Assembly: GCF_900115845.1 (NCBI RefSeq)
Contig: NZ_FOXX01000011.1
Span: forward strand, 62,001-126,000
Source of the DNA: Priestia endophytica DSM 13796
Lineage (GTDB): Bacteria; Bacillota; Bacilli; Bacillales; Bacillaceae_H
Direction: 5' to 3'
DNA length: 64,000 bases
Shown: positions 8,297 to 17,330 of the stretch, one piece after another
Position numbering within the stretch: the first letter of the stretch is position 1
Layout of the letters: each line of letters begins with the position of its first letter
The notes under the pieces: generated by a model
What the model was told of the DNA's origin: nothing
Database searches by the model: none
Seen by the model: the letters and a program-made list of their open reading frames with translations, nothing else
Translations under genes and position numbers: made by a program

Positions 8297-8382
8297 AGAT
8301 TGGAAGTACAAATAACTCCAAAGATAGTTGAAAAATCCTAAAAGATACGCTATATTATTAAATCAAATAGAATAATTAATCT

Positions 8383-8485
8383 GTGTGTATAACCTCAATA
8401 ATATGGTTTGAGGGTCTCTACCAGGAACCGATAAATCCTGATTACAACAAATGTCACTTTCATTTTTGTAATCAGGATTTTTTTT
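8383..8485 (+). promoter_or_regulatory. Adenine-type purine riboswitch with terminator, controlling pbuE
   Basis: The conserved purine aptamer parts are present in order: TATAA, P2 (CCTCAA/TTGAGG) with loop TAATATGG, TCTACC junction, and P3 (AGGA/TCCT) with loop ACCGATAAA. The base that reads the ligand is T in GATTAC, which predicts adenine rather than guanine. A perfect 14-bp terminator (8434-8447 with 8466-8479, then T-rich) uses the 3' strands of P3 and P1, so adenine binding should block termination and switch the gene on, as in B. subtilis pbuE. P1 is short (about 4 bp by eye). Confidence 0.9.
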
Positions 8486-8585
8486 GTCTTGGCACCGAAA
8501 TGAAAGAGGGCGCATATTAAAGTGCCGATAAAGTTCTTGATCTTATACAAGAGTGAAAGTGACGACAGAAAAAGGAGGAATTCAA

Positions 8586-9755
8586 ATGAATCTAAAAGTT
8601 TGGATCCTTGCTGCTTCTACTATTTCAGTCGGATTAGTAGAACTTATCGTCGGTGGGATCTTACCAATTATGGCAGATGACTTGAACATATCAGTTGGTA
8701 CAGCAGGTCAGCTTATTACAATTTTTGCGCTTGTATATGCTGTAGCTGGTCCAGTACTTTTATCAATTACAGCTAGTATTGAGCGAAAACGTTTGTATCT
8801 TATTGCTCTTTTTGTCTTTTTTATCGGAAATTTAATGACGTTTTTTAGTTCAGCCTTTTCGTTTATTATCATTGCAAGGATTATTACAGCAGGGAGTACA
8901 GCATTAATTGTTGTGCTATCTTTAACAATTGCGCCTAAAATTGTTGCACCTACTCATAGAGCAAAAGCTGTAGGGGTTATTTATATGGGGATTAGTTCTT
9001 CTCTTGTTTTAGGTGTGCCAATTGGCATTCTTGTGACAAATGCTTTTGGATGGCGGACTGTTTTTCTAGGTATTGCGTTTCTTTCGATTTTGTCTATTGT
9101 TTTAATTTCGATTTTCTTAGAACGCATTCCAGTTGATAAAATAGTTCCGATTAGCAAACAAATCAAATCGCTTAAAAGTGGAAAGATTATTGGAGCCCAC
9201 CTTGCTACACTGTTTATGTTAGCTGGTCACTATACAATTTATGCATACTTTACTCCTTTTCTAGAAGAAGTTTTAAAGTTAAATCAGCAGTGGATCAGCC
9301 TTTGTTATTTCCTATTTGGCATTGCTGCTGTGTTTGGTGGAGGTCTAGGAGGGACGCTCTCGGATAAAATTGGCGCTCCTAAAAGTATTTTAATTGTCAT
9401 TGGTGCTTTTGCCCTTATGCTATTTGTGCTTCCGTATACAACGTTTTCCATTCCAATCTTTTTAATTGTGATGATGGTATGGGGAGCCTTAAGTTGGAGT
9501 CTTTCACCACCTCAGCAAAGTTATCTTATTCAAATTGACCCTGTTACATCTGATATTCAGCAAAGTTTTAATAACTCGGCACTGCAAGTTGGTATTTCCT
9601 TAGGCTCTGCTGTTGGGGGAGCTGTGATGGAGAAAACGGGTTCAGTAGCTCATACAGCAACGATCGGTGGATGTATCGTAGTTATAGCCATGTTATGTGC
9701 CATATTTTCTTTAATAAAACCTGCTCAAATAAATAGAACAGAAGTGCAAAAATAA
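8586..9755 (+). CDS. pbuE: Purine efflux transporter, MFS
   Basis: A 389-residue MFS protein with about 12 membrane helices. Its N-terminus ([28 protein letters not shown]) is typical of the DHA1/AraJ group that includes PbuE (YdhL), the B. subtilis exporter of purine bases and analogues. The adenine-type riboswitch directly upstream makes the assignment strong: excess adenine would induce its own efflux. I chose the ATG at 8586 because AAAGGAGG sits seven bases upstream; an in-frame GTG at 8553 lacks one. It is a single gene with a terminator. Confidence 0.9.
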   Translation: MNLKVWILAASTISVGLVELIVGGILPIMADDLNISVGTAGQLITIFALVYAVAGPVLLSITASIERKRLYLIALFVFFIGNLMTFFSSAFSFIIIARIITAGSTALIVVLSLTIAPKIVAPTHRAKAVGVIYMGISSSLVLGVPIGILVTNAFGWRTVFLGIAFLSILSIVLISIFLERIPVDKIVPISKQIKSLKSGKIIGAHLATLFMLAGHYTIYAYFTPFLEEVLKLNQQWISLCYFLFGIAAVFGGGLGGTLSDKIGAPKSILIVIGAFALMLFVLPYTTFSIPIFLIVMMVWGALSWSLSPPQQSYLIQIDPVTSDIQQSFNNSALQVGISLGSAVGGAVMEKTGSVAHTATIGGCIVVIAMLCAIFSLIKPAQINRTEVQK

Positions 9756-9758
9756 GAA

Positions 9759-9791
9759 AAGCCAGCCCTTACAATACGGGGCTGGTTTTTT
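9759..9791. terminator. Bidirectional terminator between pbuE and bmrA
   Basis: CCAGCCC (9762-9768) pairs with GGGCTGG (9779-9785), flanked by A4 on the left and T6 on the right. The stem overlaps the last codons of bmrA. Confidence 0.8.
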
Positions 9792-11559
9792 CTATATATA
9801 GGCTTTCAGTTGGATGATGTTTAGACAATTGGAGTTGTTCAACGGCAAATTCTCTGTATAAATCATGAGAAGCCAGTAATTCATCATGTGTGCCTTGTCC
9901 TGTAATTCTGCCATTTTCCATAAATAAAATTTTATCAGCGTCTATTACTGTAGAGAGGCGATGTGCAATGACGAGCGTAGTCCGACCATGCATTAAGTTT
10001 TTTAGTGCTTTTTGTACATAAATTTCTGATTTACTATCAAGGCTTGATGTTGCTTCATCAAGCATAAGAATGTGAGGGTTTCTGAGTAAAGCTCTTGCAA
10101 TTCCAATTCGCTGCCTTTGTCCACCAGATAGTTTAATACCGCGCTCTCCAACTTCTGTTTCATATCCGTTTGGAAACTGGAGAATAAATTGATGAGCATA
10201 TGCTAACTTAGCAGCATGATGCAACTCTTCTTCTGAAACGTTACCTTGAAGACCATAGCAAATATTTTCTCGTATCGTTCCAGAGATTAGAGGGCTTTCT
10301 TGAGAAACATAGCCGATTTGACTTCTCCATGAAGACAAGGAGAATGAACAAATGGAAAGATCACCAAGCCTTATTTCTCCGTGTGATGGCCTGTAATAAC
10401 GTTCTAAAAGAGAAAAGAATGTCGTTTTTCCGCCGCCACTTGGGCCTACAATTGCTGTTATTTTCCCCCCATCTGCTGTGAAATTTAGCTGTTGTAAGAC
10501 TGGTTTATTTTCTTCATAAGCAAATGTTAAGTCTTTAATAATAAGCGACTTAGTAGCTTTATTTAGAGTAGTACCTGATTGATGGTCTTCTTCTTTAGAA
10601 TGTAGAGCATTAATGATTCTTTCTGTTGCTCCTTTTGCTTTTTGGAGCTGAGTGAAAAAGGTAGAGAATTGAGCCATTGGCATAATAATTTGGATAAGAT
10701 ATAGAATAAAGGCAACTAATTCTCCAGCTGATAGAGCTCCAGAAGAAACACGCATTCCCCCATATCCAATAATAACAACAAGGAGAGCCATCATAATTAA
10801 TGAAATTAATGGGGAGGTAAAGGCTTGTATTTTTCCTTCCTTGACGCCGAGCTGAAAAAGGTTTTGAATCCCTTTTATTCCATTTCTGTATTCAAGAGGT
10901 TCAGCATTTGATGATTTAACAAGACGAATTTCCGATAGAACTTGCGTAACTCTTGCAGAAAACTGAGCTGTTTCATCTTGTGTGCCTCTAGAAACTCGAA
11001 CCATCTTTTTTCCAAGTGGAAGAAGAATACAGAGTGAAAGAGGAACGGCACAAAGCATGATCATTGTCATCTTCCAGTCTATTATAAGTAAAATAACAAT
11101 TGATCCTGTGATAGAGATAACTCCTGTAGCAAAGCTTGTCAAATGATTAGAAATCAAGTTTTTAACAATTGCTGTATCATTGATAATACGACTTGTCATT
11201 TCTCCTGTTTGATGATTGTCGAAGTAAGCGATAGGAAAGTGAAGAAACTTAGCCAATAATTGCTCTCTCATGTTTGCTACTACTTCTTGGCCCACATAAT
11301 TAAGCAAGTAAATAGAGAGACCGCCTGCTATAGCTTGAGCGAGAAAAGCACTAACCAAAATCATGATTGTATTTTGATTGAATGAATGTATAGAGAAATG
11401 ATCCACAAGTTTTTTTGTAAACAAAGGAATGAACAAACCTACGATTGTCATTATTGTACTCATTAAGATAGCACAGCTTAGCTTTGATTTAGATGGATTC
11501 GTTTCCTTAATAAGATAAATAAATGAAAACAAGTCTCCATCAGTTTGTTTTTTCAACAT
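9769..11559 (-). CDS. bmrA: BmrA-type multidrug ABC exporter (half transporter)
   Basis: A 596-residue fused membrane/ATPase half transporter that works as a homodimer. Six membrane helices occupy residues 20-310. The ATPase has Walker A GPSGGGKTT (near 371), the signature LSGGQRQ (near 478), Walker B LMLDEAT (near 500) and the H-loop histidine in VIAHRLS. Long stretches (KETNPSK, YVSQESPL.SGTIRENICYGL, HGLYR-like tail) match B. subtilis BmrA (YvcC), an exporter of ethidium and antibiotics such as cervimycin. The ATG at 11559 has AGGAGAT seven bases upstream; an ATG nine codons earlier does not. A 28-codon ORF and a terminator precede it on the same strand and may regulate it. Confidence 0.88.
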   Translation of the reverse strand: MLKKQTDGDLFSFIYLIKETNPSKSKLSCAILMSTIMTIVGLFIPLFTKKLVDHFSIHSFNQNTIMILVSAFLAQAIAGGLSIYLLNYVGQEVVANMREQLLAKFLHFPIAYFDNHQTGEMTSRIINDTAIVKNLISNHLTSFATGVISITGSIVILLIIDWKMTMIMLCAVPLSLCILLPLGKKMVRVSRGTQDETAQFSARVTQVLSEIRLVKSSNAEPLEYRNGIKGIQNLFQLGVKEGKIQAFTSPLISLIMMALLVVIIGYGGMRVSSGALSAGELVAFILYLIQIIMPMAQFSTFFTQLQKAKGATERIINALHSKEEDHQSGTTLNKATKSLIIKDLTFAYEENKPVLQQLNFTADGGKITAIVGPSGGGKTTFFSLLERYYRPSHGEIRLGDLSICSFSLSSWRSQIGYVSQESPLISGTIRENICYGLQGNVSEEELHHAAKLAYAHQFILQFPNGYETEVGERGIKLSGGQRQRIGIARALLRNPHILMLDEATSSLDSKSEIYVQKALKNLMHGRTTLVIAHRLSTVIDADKILFMENGRITGQGTHDELLASHDLYREFAVEQLQLSKHHPTESLYIEKTSPVL

Positions 11560-11610
11560 TCTTTTATCTCCTATATATGTAATCATTATATAAATGAAAG
11601 AATAGCTAGT

Positions 11611-11639
11611 GAAAAAGCGTTTCTCAGGAAGAGAAACGC
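11611..11639 (-). terminator. Terminator between the 28-codon ORF and bmrA
   Basis: GCGTTTCTC (11617-11625) pairs with GAGAAACGC (11631-11639) around a 5-base loop, and is followed on the minus strand by CTTTTTC. It sits about 50 bases before the bmrA start and would stop transcription unless read through. Confidence 0.75.
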
Positions 11640-11682
11640 CCTTTTATGGAGCACGTTATGTAGTGTTCCATTAATCAAAAGA

Positions 11683-11769
11683 TTAAACATTACCATTGCC
11701 ATTATTAACGCTACCATTACCGATGTTGATAAGTTGGCTTAAAAGATTGTTTAGAATATCAAGGTTCAT
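11683..11769 (-). CDS. 28-residue small ORF upstream of bmrA, possible leader peptide
   Basis: The predicted peptide starts MNLDILNNLLSQLINIGNG and ends in Asn/Gly/Val. It has a near-perfect ribosome site (AGGAGGTG, six to seven bases before the ATG), which argues that it is translated. It is oriented with bmrA and separated from it by a terminator hairpin, the layout of a ribosome-controlled attenuator. BmrB, the leader of the bmrCD exporter in B. subtilis, works this way, but that is another transporter and I see no sequence likeness. It could instead be an independent small protein; Asn makes up about a third of it. Confidence 0.5.
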   Translation of the reverse strand: MNLDILNNLLSQLINIGNGSVNNGNGNV

Positions 11770-12046
11770 GTCATCACACCTCCTAATGTATAAATTTTGA
11801 ATATAAACCAATATAAGGTTATATTCGTTACGTCTATCACTATACACTCACTATACACCTTTTTCTATAATAATTTGTATATTATGGAAAAAACGAGTCT
11901 GTAGACCTTGTTTTGCTTAAAAAAGTTTATGGTAATTTAATCCAAAAGCCTTATATTTAAAATCAAATTGAATGATAGACATTTAGGAAAGTAGTATATG
12001 ATAGAGAGAAAGAATAGAAATCTATATTTAGTCAATGGAGGAAAGT

Positions 12047-13489
12047 ATGGATTATATTATTTCGTTTGATATTGGGACAACAGAAATTAAAGGAATTATG
12101 GTGAACCAATATGGAGAAATCCTTCTAGAAGGTTCAACACCTCTAAAAATGATATATGGGGAAAACGGAGAGAAAGAACAAAATCCTGAGAGCTGGTGGG
12201 AAGGAATCATAGAAATTGTTGCATGTTGGAAGAGAGAGGAAAGCATCAATTTATATGATGTGAAAGCTATAACATTAAGTGGACAAATGGAAAATGTTAT
12301 TCCCATTTCATATAACAACAAGTGTGAACGTGCTATCTTATATTCAGATACGCGAGCAAAAGAAGAAGCGAAATATATTAATCATTTCTATAAGTACATA
12401 GGAGAAACAATAGGAAATCGTGTAAGGTCCTCTACTCCTTTTGCAAAACTATTATGGCTTAAAAACAAGGATATAGATGTGTATCATAGTGCACAATCAT
12501 TTGTTTTTAGTGCAAAAGATTATATTATCTATAAACTCACAAGTCGTTTTGTAACAGATCCTATTACAGGAGCAACAACTGGAATGATGAATCTAAACAA
12601 AAGAATATGGGAAGAGGATATAATTGTCCCCATGGGAATTGATATTGAGAAATTGCCGGAGATTTTACAATCAGAGGAAAAGGCAGGACGGCTTTCAGCT
12701 AATGCTGCTGAAATAACAGGACTACAAGCGGGGATTCCTGTACTATGCGGATCTGGTGATGCTGGAGCAAGCACAATTGGAGCAGGAGCTGTAGCAGAAG
12801 GACAAGGCTATTTACATTTAGGAACAACAGGTTGGGTTGCAATTCCTGCTAAAAGATTTGTTTCTCATCCTTCAGCTTTTAAATTAGCACATTTGCCAAA
12901 ACACCTTTTAATTGCTGTTATTCCACTTTTAAATGGTGGGAATATTTATGAATGGGGAGTTCAAACTTTTACAGATAATGAAGACTACGAAGGGTTTGAA
13001 AGAATGGTGAAGGAATCGCTAAGTAAAAAGGGGGATGTGTTGTTCCTTCCTTACCTTTATGGAGAACGAGATCGAGAAGAAGGGGGAGCATTTATTTCTA
13101 TTACAGCGAGAACAACAAAGGAAGACTTTACTCGTGCTATTGTTGAGGGACTTTGTTATTCTATTAAACAAATTTGTGATGAACTTCTGTCTCCTAACGA
13201 AGGAGATATTACGATTATTGGAGGAACTTCTAGAAGCACTGTGCTTTGTCAATGTTTAGCAGATGTACTTGGGAGACAAATTAATGTCCCGAAAAACAGC
13301 CACGTTTTGACAGCTTACGGCGCTTTGGCTCCGGCTTTCATTGCCTTAGGATGGTCGCAATCTTACAACCATTTCGTAAGAGACTATATTAATAAGAAGA
13401 AACACGTACATTTTAAACCTGATGTGTCCAAAAGGGAGTATCATATAGAACAATATAAGCGATATATAAAATATGTTGAAAGAAAATAG
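12047..13489 (+). CDS. FGGY-family carbohydrate kinase
   Basis: A 480-residue sugar kinase of the FGGY family (xylulokinase/gluconokinase group), which phosphorylates a sugar or sugar acid with ATP. The N-terminal phosphate-binding loop FDIGTTEIKG, the sugar-site segment ALTLSGQM-like (AITLSGQMENVIP), the CGSGDAGASTIGAG motif near residue 240 and the C-terminal GGTSRS motif near 395 are all present. I chose the ATG at 12047 because GGAGG lies five bases before it; an ATG four codons earlier overlaps that site. No sugar transporter or isomerase is adjacent, so the substrate is unknown. Upstream bases 11770-12046 show no other gene. Confidence 0.8.
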   Translation: MDYIISFDIGTTEIKGIMVNQYGEILLEGSTPLKMIYGENGEKEQNPESWWEGIIEIVACWKREESINLYDVKAITLSGQMENVIPISYNNKCERAILYSDTRAKEEAKYINHFYKYIGETIGNRVRSSTPFAKLLWLKNKDIDVYHSAQSFVFSAKDYIIYKLTSRFVTDPITGATTGMMNLNKRIWEEDIIVPMGIDIEKLPEILQSEEKAGRLSANAAEITGLQAGIPVLCGSGDAGASTIGAGAVAEGQGYLHLGTTGWVAIPAKRFVSHPSAFKLAHLPKHLLIAVIPLLNGGNIYEWGVQTFTDNEDYEGFERMVKESLSKKGDVLFLPYLYGERDREEGGAFISITARTTKEDFTRAIVEGLCYSIKQICDELLSPNEGDITIIGGTSRSTVLCQCLADVLGRQINVPKNSHVLTAYGALAPAFIALGWSQSYNHFVRDYINKKKHVHFKPDVSKREYHIEQYKRYIKYVERK

Positions 13490-13803
13490 AGGCTATTTTT
13501 GTCGATGAAAAATTGTCATTTAGAGCATTAAATTATTTGAATATTCTTTACGAGATGGTAGAATGATAGAGGAAGTTATTTTTCTGTTTACAACCTCAAG
13601 AAATTTTTTTACAACAAGCATTTAATAGGAATTCTTCTCACCATTTCAACATTTTCATTCACCAAGATTAAAACAAACTCACCTAAAATTCAAAATCTAA
13701 AAATTTGTTTTATCAAGAGTCTCAGCATGTTGCAAGTAGTGGCAACAGAATTGGAACAATGCTGCTGACATAAATAAAGATTAGAACAGGGGAGTGGGGA
13801 ATA
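13490..13803. other. Intergenic region between FGGY kinase and dhaS
   Basis: About 310 bases without a credible reading frame. TGTTGC (13728-13733) and GCAACA (13742-13747) form an inverted repeat, and a sigma-54-like -24/-12 arrangement overlaps it (13740-13754). No terminator stronger than short AT hairpins was seen after the kinase. Confidence 0.4.
13740..13754 (+). promoter_or_regulatory. Weak sigma-54-like promoter element before dhaS
   Basis: TGGCAA-N5-TTGG has the exact spacing of the TGGCAC-N5-TTGC consensus but carries GG instead of the invariant GC at -12. No sigma-54 activator gene is in the window. Treat as tentative. Confidence 0.2.
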
Positions 13804-15294
13804 ATGATGATCAACGGTACAGGAGTAAAACTAAGCGAGAAAGTAGAAAAATTTTTAGAAGGTACAAAAAAACTATATATTAATGGTAGTTTTATAGAAT
13901 CAGCAAATGGAAAAACATTTGAGACCGTAAACCCCGCTACAGGTGAAATGCTCGCACGGGTTGCGGAAGCTGAAGAAGAAGATATTAATCGAGCAGTCGA
14001 AGCTGCACGGGACGCATTTGATAATGGCCCGTGGTCAAGGATGGGAACTGCTGAGAGAAGTCGTCTTATTTATAAGTTGGCAGATCTCATTGAAGAAAAT
14101 AAACAAGAACTAGCAGAGCTAGAATCTCTCGATAACGGAAAGCCAATGCGTGAATTGATTGCAGCCGACCTGCCACTTACCATTGAGCATTTCCGATATT
14201 ATGCAGGTTGGTCGACCAAAATAATGGGGCAGACCATACCAAGTCAAGGAAACTTCTTTACTTATACAAAGCACGAACCACTGGGGGTAGTCGGTCAGAT
14301 TATTCCATGGAATTTTCCGCTGTTAATGGCAGCTTGGAAACTTGGAGCAGCACTTGCTACAGGTTGTACAGTTGTGCTGAAACCTGCTGAGCAAACGCCG
14401 CTATCAGCTCTCTATTTAGCGGAATTAATTGAGGAAGCGGGTTTTCCAAAAGGAGTCGTCAATATTGTACCTGGATACGGAGAAACAGCAGGGGCTCCGC
14501 TTGTGAACCATAAGAAAATAGATAAAATTGCCTTTACAGGGTCTACCTCTGTTGGTAAGGCAATTATGAGACAAGCCTCTGAGACGCTTAAGAAAGTTAC
14601 GCTAGAGCTTGGAGGAAAGTCACCGAATATAATCCTCCCTGATGCGGATCTTACAAAAGCGCTGCCTGGTGCTCTCAACGGCATCATGTTTAACCAAGGA
14701 CAGGTCTGCTCAGCAGGTTCGAGATTATATATTCAAAAGAAGCAGTATGACAATGTTGTTGCTGACTTAGCTTCAACTGCTAAAAATATTAAAGTTGGAA
14801 TAGGCCTTGATCAAGAAACCGAGATGGGACCACTTGTTTCATCTGAGCAGCATAACACGGTAAAAAGGTATATTGAATCAGGGAAAAGCCAAGGAGCAGA
14901 GCTTGTAGCAGGAGGGAAAGTGCCATTTGAAAAAGGGTACTTTATGGAACCAACAATATTTGCAAATGTTGACGATAGTATGACGATTGCTAAAGAAGAA
15001 ATATTTGGACCTGTAGTAGCTGCCATGCCGTACGATACCCTTGATGATTTGATTGATAAGGCAAACGATACTGAATACGGACTTGCAGCAGGCGTATGGA
15101 CTCAGGATTTAAAAAGCGCCCACTATATTGCAAATCGCTTAAAAGCAGGAACAGTGTGGGTGAACTGCTATAATGCTTTTGATGCAGCAGTGCCGTTTGG
15201 AGGCTACAAGCAGTCTGGTATAGGTCGAGAAATGGGCTCATATGCTCTTGAAAACTATACAGAGGTTAAAGCTGTTTGGATTAATATGGATTAA
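13804..15294 (+). CDS. dhaS: Aldehyde dehydrogenase, DhaS type
   Basis: An NAD-dependent aldehyde dehydrogenase of 496 residues, the full class 1/2 length. The catalytic base Glu268 (LELGGKSPN) and nucleophile Cys302 (NQGQVCSAGSR) are in place, as are the cofactor motif FTGSTSVGK and the C-terminal PFGGYKQSGIGREMG. Overall the sequence is close to B. subtilis DhaS (YEGTKKLYI-type N-terminus, MRYYAGW-like FRYYAGWSTKIMGQTIP). The natural substrate is not known; ADH/ALDH detoxification of aliphatic aldehydes is the usual guess. It is a single gene with a strong terminator. Confidence 0.88.
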   Translation: MMINGTGVKLSEKVEKFLEGTKKLYINGSFIESANGKTFETVNPATGEMLARVAEAEEEDINRAVEAARDAFDNGPWSRMGTAERSRLIYKLADLIEENKQELAELESLDNGKPMRELIAADLPLTIEHFRYYAGWSTKIMGQTIPSQGNFFTYTKHEPLGVVGQIIPWNFPLLMAAWKLGAALATGCTVVLKPAEQTPLSALYLAELIEEAGFPKGVVNIVPGYGETAGAPLVNHKKIDKIAFTGSTSVGKAIMRQASETLKKVTLELGGKSPNIILPDADLTKALPGALNGIMFNQGQVCSAGSRLYIQKKQYDNVVADLASTAKNIKVGIGLDQETEMGPLVSSEQHNTVKRYIESGKSQGAELVAGGKVPFEKGYFMEPTIFANVDDSMTIAKEEIFGPVVAAMPYDTLDDLIDKANDTEYGLAAGVWTQDLKSAHYIANRLKAGTVWVNCYNAFDAAVPFGGYKQSGIGREMGSYALENYTEVKAVWINMD

Positions 15295-15310
15295 TAATTA
15301 ATAGATAAGG

Positions 15311-15347
15311 CTAATTGAGCGGATCCCTCAATTAGTCTTTTTTTTTT
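15311..15347 (+). terminator. Terminator of dhaS
   Basis: CTAATTGAG (15311-15319) pairs with CTCAATTAG (15327-15335), followed by TC and ten T. Confidence 0.9.
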
Positions 15348-15812
15348 GCATATAAGACATTTAAATAAACGTTTGTTTAAAAATATAGCAGAAAAACGCA
15401 GCGCTTTTCCCTCTCATTTCCGTTTAAATATGAAAGTGAAATTTCTTTATATTATAACTCGATAACAGGTTCATTTATTTACTAGTAAATATACTTTGAA
15501 ACTATTAATAAATTCCAAAAACAGCGTTTTGTTTCTCTTTTTTTATATAAAACAAAAGATTTTTCAATGAAAAAAAGCGAAGTAAATGGGTTAAAATGGA
15601 TTTAATATTACGTTTTGTTACAAAAAATCTTTTTTTAATGGAATATGGTTTACCCCTCTCATAGCAACGGATGAAGAAAATGAATCTTTCTTTTTTCCTA
15701 CTCAAATCCTCCTATTTCTTCGATTATTGACATTTTCTTTTAATTTTTTTGTAACATGATTGGGACAACTTTTGTGTTATAACTATATTTGCAAAAGAAA
15801 GGGGAGAAACGT
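15348..15812. other. Long intergenic region before the 3D-domain wall protein
   Basis: About 460 bases with no convincing gene. It holds the repeated palindrome (15360-15381), a second 16-bp palindrome TATTTACTAGTAAATA (15476-15491), and close to the gene a possible vegetative promoter (TTGGGA, 18 bases, TATATT; roughly 15759-15788). Confidence 0.4.
15360..15381. promoter_or_regulatory. Palindrome, copy 2 of a repeated intergenic motif
   Basis: TTTAAATAAAC (15360-15370) faces GTTTGTTTAAA (15371-15381), symmetric except for one base pair. It shares its core with copies at 4544-4567 and 28867-28886. The nearest downstream gene is 430 bases away. Confidence 0.45.
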
Positions 15813-17063
15813 ATGCCATTTATAAAGCGTACGATGCTTATCGTCTTTACAGGAATGATGTGCTTTTCAGGCACAGCCATTACTCATGCGCAAACAAACG
15901 AAGACTCATTACAAGATGCAAAAAGTAAGCTAGAAGAGAGTAAAAAGCAAGTAGCTGAAAAAGAGCAGGAAAAGCAATCTGTAAATGGAGACATCGAGAG
16001 TATAAAGACTGAATTGGAATCTTTACATAATTCAATTTCCGAAAATGAAAAAGAGTTAAAAGAGATTACAAGTGAGATTAAGAGCACAGAAGCCTTAATC
16101 GAAAAAAAGAAAGAAGAAATTATTAAACTTGAAGATAAAGTGCTAGCTAGAAAAGATATCATGGAGAAACGCCTTGTTGCTCTTCAACAGAGTGATCAAG
16201 GGAACGTTGTTGTTAAGAGTGTGCTAGATTCTGAGAACATCGGAGATTTCTTCGGTCGCTACAATGCAGCAACAACGTTAGCAGAAGCAGATCAAGATAT
16301 TTTACAAGCGCAAAAAGATGATCTTAAACAAATTGAAGAAGATAAAAAGACAATTGATGAACAAGAAAAAGTATTAAAAGAGAAACAAGAAAGTTTATCA
16401 GAGAGTCAAGCATCACTTCAAGAAGACTCAGCAAAGCGTGAGGAAATTTTAACAGATCTACAAGCTAAGTATGGCGACATTGTGAAAGATCTTGATTTAT
16501 CACAAAAAGAGCAATCAAGTCTTGAAGCGCAAATGCAGAAAATTGAAGATAGCATAAAGAAAGAGCAAGAAGCAGCAGCTGCTGCGAAAGAGGCAGAAGC
16601 TAAGAAAGCGGCTGAACAAAAAGCTGCTGAAGAAGAAGAGGCAAAAGCAGTAGCACAGCAAGAAGTTGCAAAAGAGCAAGAGCCTCAACAACCAGTTGTT
16701 AAAGCAGAAAAAGCACCTGAAGCTAAAAAGCCAGCTCAAACAGCTGATAAAGGAAGCGAGCCTGAATCAGGGAAAGTCCTTTATGTACAAGCAACAGCTT
16801 ATAGCTATGAGGAAACAAACGCAAACGGTGGACTTACTGCATCAGGATACAATATTAAAACAAATCCAAACATGAAGCTTATCGCAGTTGATCCAAACGT
16901 CATTCCACTAGGTTCTAAAGTCTGGGTAGAAGGATACGGGGTCGCTGTTGCAGGAGATACAGGTGGCGCGATTAAAGGTCATATTATTGACGTTTTACAG
17001 CCATCAAAATCGGCAGCTCTAGCTTGGGGTCGTAAAAATATTAAAGTGAAAATCTTAAATTAA
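15813..17063 (+). CDS. Secreted coiled-coil protein with C-terminal 3D domain (YocH/CwlO-like)
   Basis: A 416-residue exported protein acting at the cell wall. A signal peptide (FIKRTMLIVFTGMMCFSG..., cleavage after ITHA) is followed by a long coiled coil rich in E, K and Q (residues 25-265) like the N-terminal part of CwlO/PcsB-type wall hydrolases, then a low-complexity A/E/K/P linker and a C-terminal 3D domain from residue 325. The 3D domain shows its conserved aspartates in AVDPNVIPLGS, AGDTGGAIKG and HIIDV, as in YocH and MltA-type enzymes. The ATG at 15813 has AAAGGGGAG upstream. A WalRK-controlled muralytic role is plausible; no clear WalR box was found. Confidence 0.8.
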   Translation: MPFIKRTMLIVFTGMMCFSGTAITHAQTNEDSLQDAKSKLEESKKQVAEKEQEKQSVNGDIESIKTELESLHNSISENEKELKEITSEIKSTEALIEKKKEEIIKLEDKVLARKDIMEKRLVALQQSDQGNVVVKSVLDSENIGDFFGRYNAATTLAEADQDILQAQKDDLKQIEEDKKTIDEQEKVLKEKQESLSESQASLQEDSAKREEILTDLQAKYGDIVKDLDLSQKEQSSLEAQMQKIEDSIKKEQEAAAAAKEAEAKKAAEQKAAEEEEAKAVAQQEVAKEQEPQQPVVKAEKAPEAKKPAQTADKGSEPESGKVLYVQATAYSYEETNANGGLTASGYNIKTNPNMKLIAVDPNVIPLGSKVWVEGYGVAVAGDTGGAIKGHIIDVLQPSKSAALAWGRKNIKVKILN

Positions 17064-17077
17064 TAAATTATAATATC

Positions 17078-17112
17078 AAGCAGTCTCATATAAGTGAGGC
17101 TGCTTTTATTTT
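17078..17112 (+). terminator. Terminator of the 3D-domain protein gene
   Basis: AAGCAGTCTCA (17078-17088) pairs with TGAGGCTGCTT (17095-17105) with one T-G wobble, followed by TTATTTTTG. Confidence 0.8.
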
Positions 17113-17330
17113 TGTGTTTTCGGTCGTTATAACTAGTAAATATAAAGAATAAACATAAATAAGATAGAATATTCAAATATATAATAGGGAAAAAGGAGGA
17201 GCTTTGACTTTCAATGGGGAATTAAAGTGTAAGCTTTTATTACAATTTAGGTGAAATGTATATTTATGTAACATAGGATAAGGGATATACTACATAATTC
17301 TTTTTTATAATCAAAAAAGGGGGAATGGGA

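Larger units (their letters stand above)
7982..8380. other. Gene-poor stretch with remnant copy, before pbuE riboswitch
   Basis: Beyond the hairpin at 8012-8053 and the pseudogene at 8149-8296, this stretch shows only AT-rich sequence. The promoter of the pbuE leader is expected near 8340-8375, but I could not fix its boxes with confidence. Confidence 0.5.

Noticed and set aside
15476-15491. 16-bp palindrome TATTTACTAGTAAATA and the shared 9-mer ACTAGTAAA also near 17130 and 51426
   Set aside because: A 9-mer of this AT-rich composition is expected about once by chance in 64 kb on two strands, and the flanks of the three copies differ.
15590-15812. Possible WalR boxes before the 3D-domain protein gene
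   Set aside because: No pair of TGTWAH half-sites with 5-bp spacing was found; only isolated half-sites.
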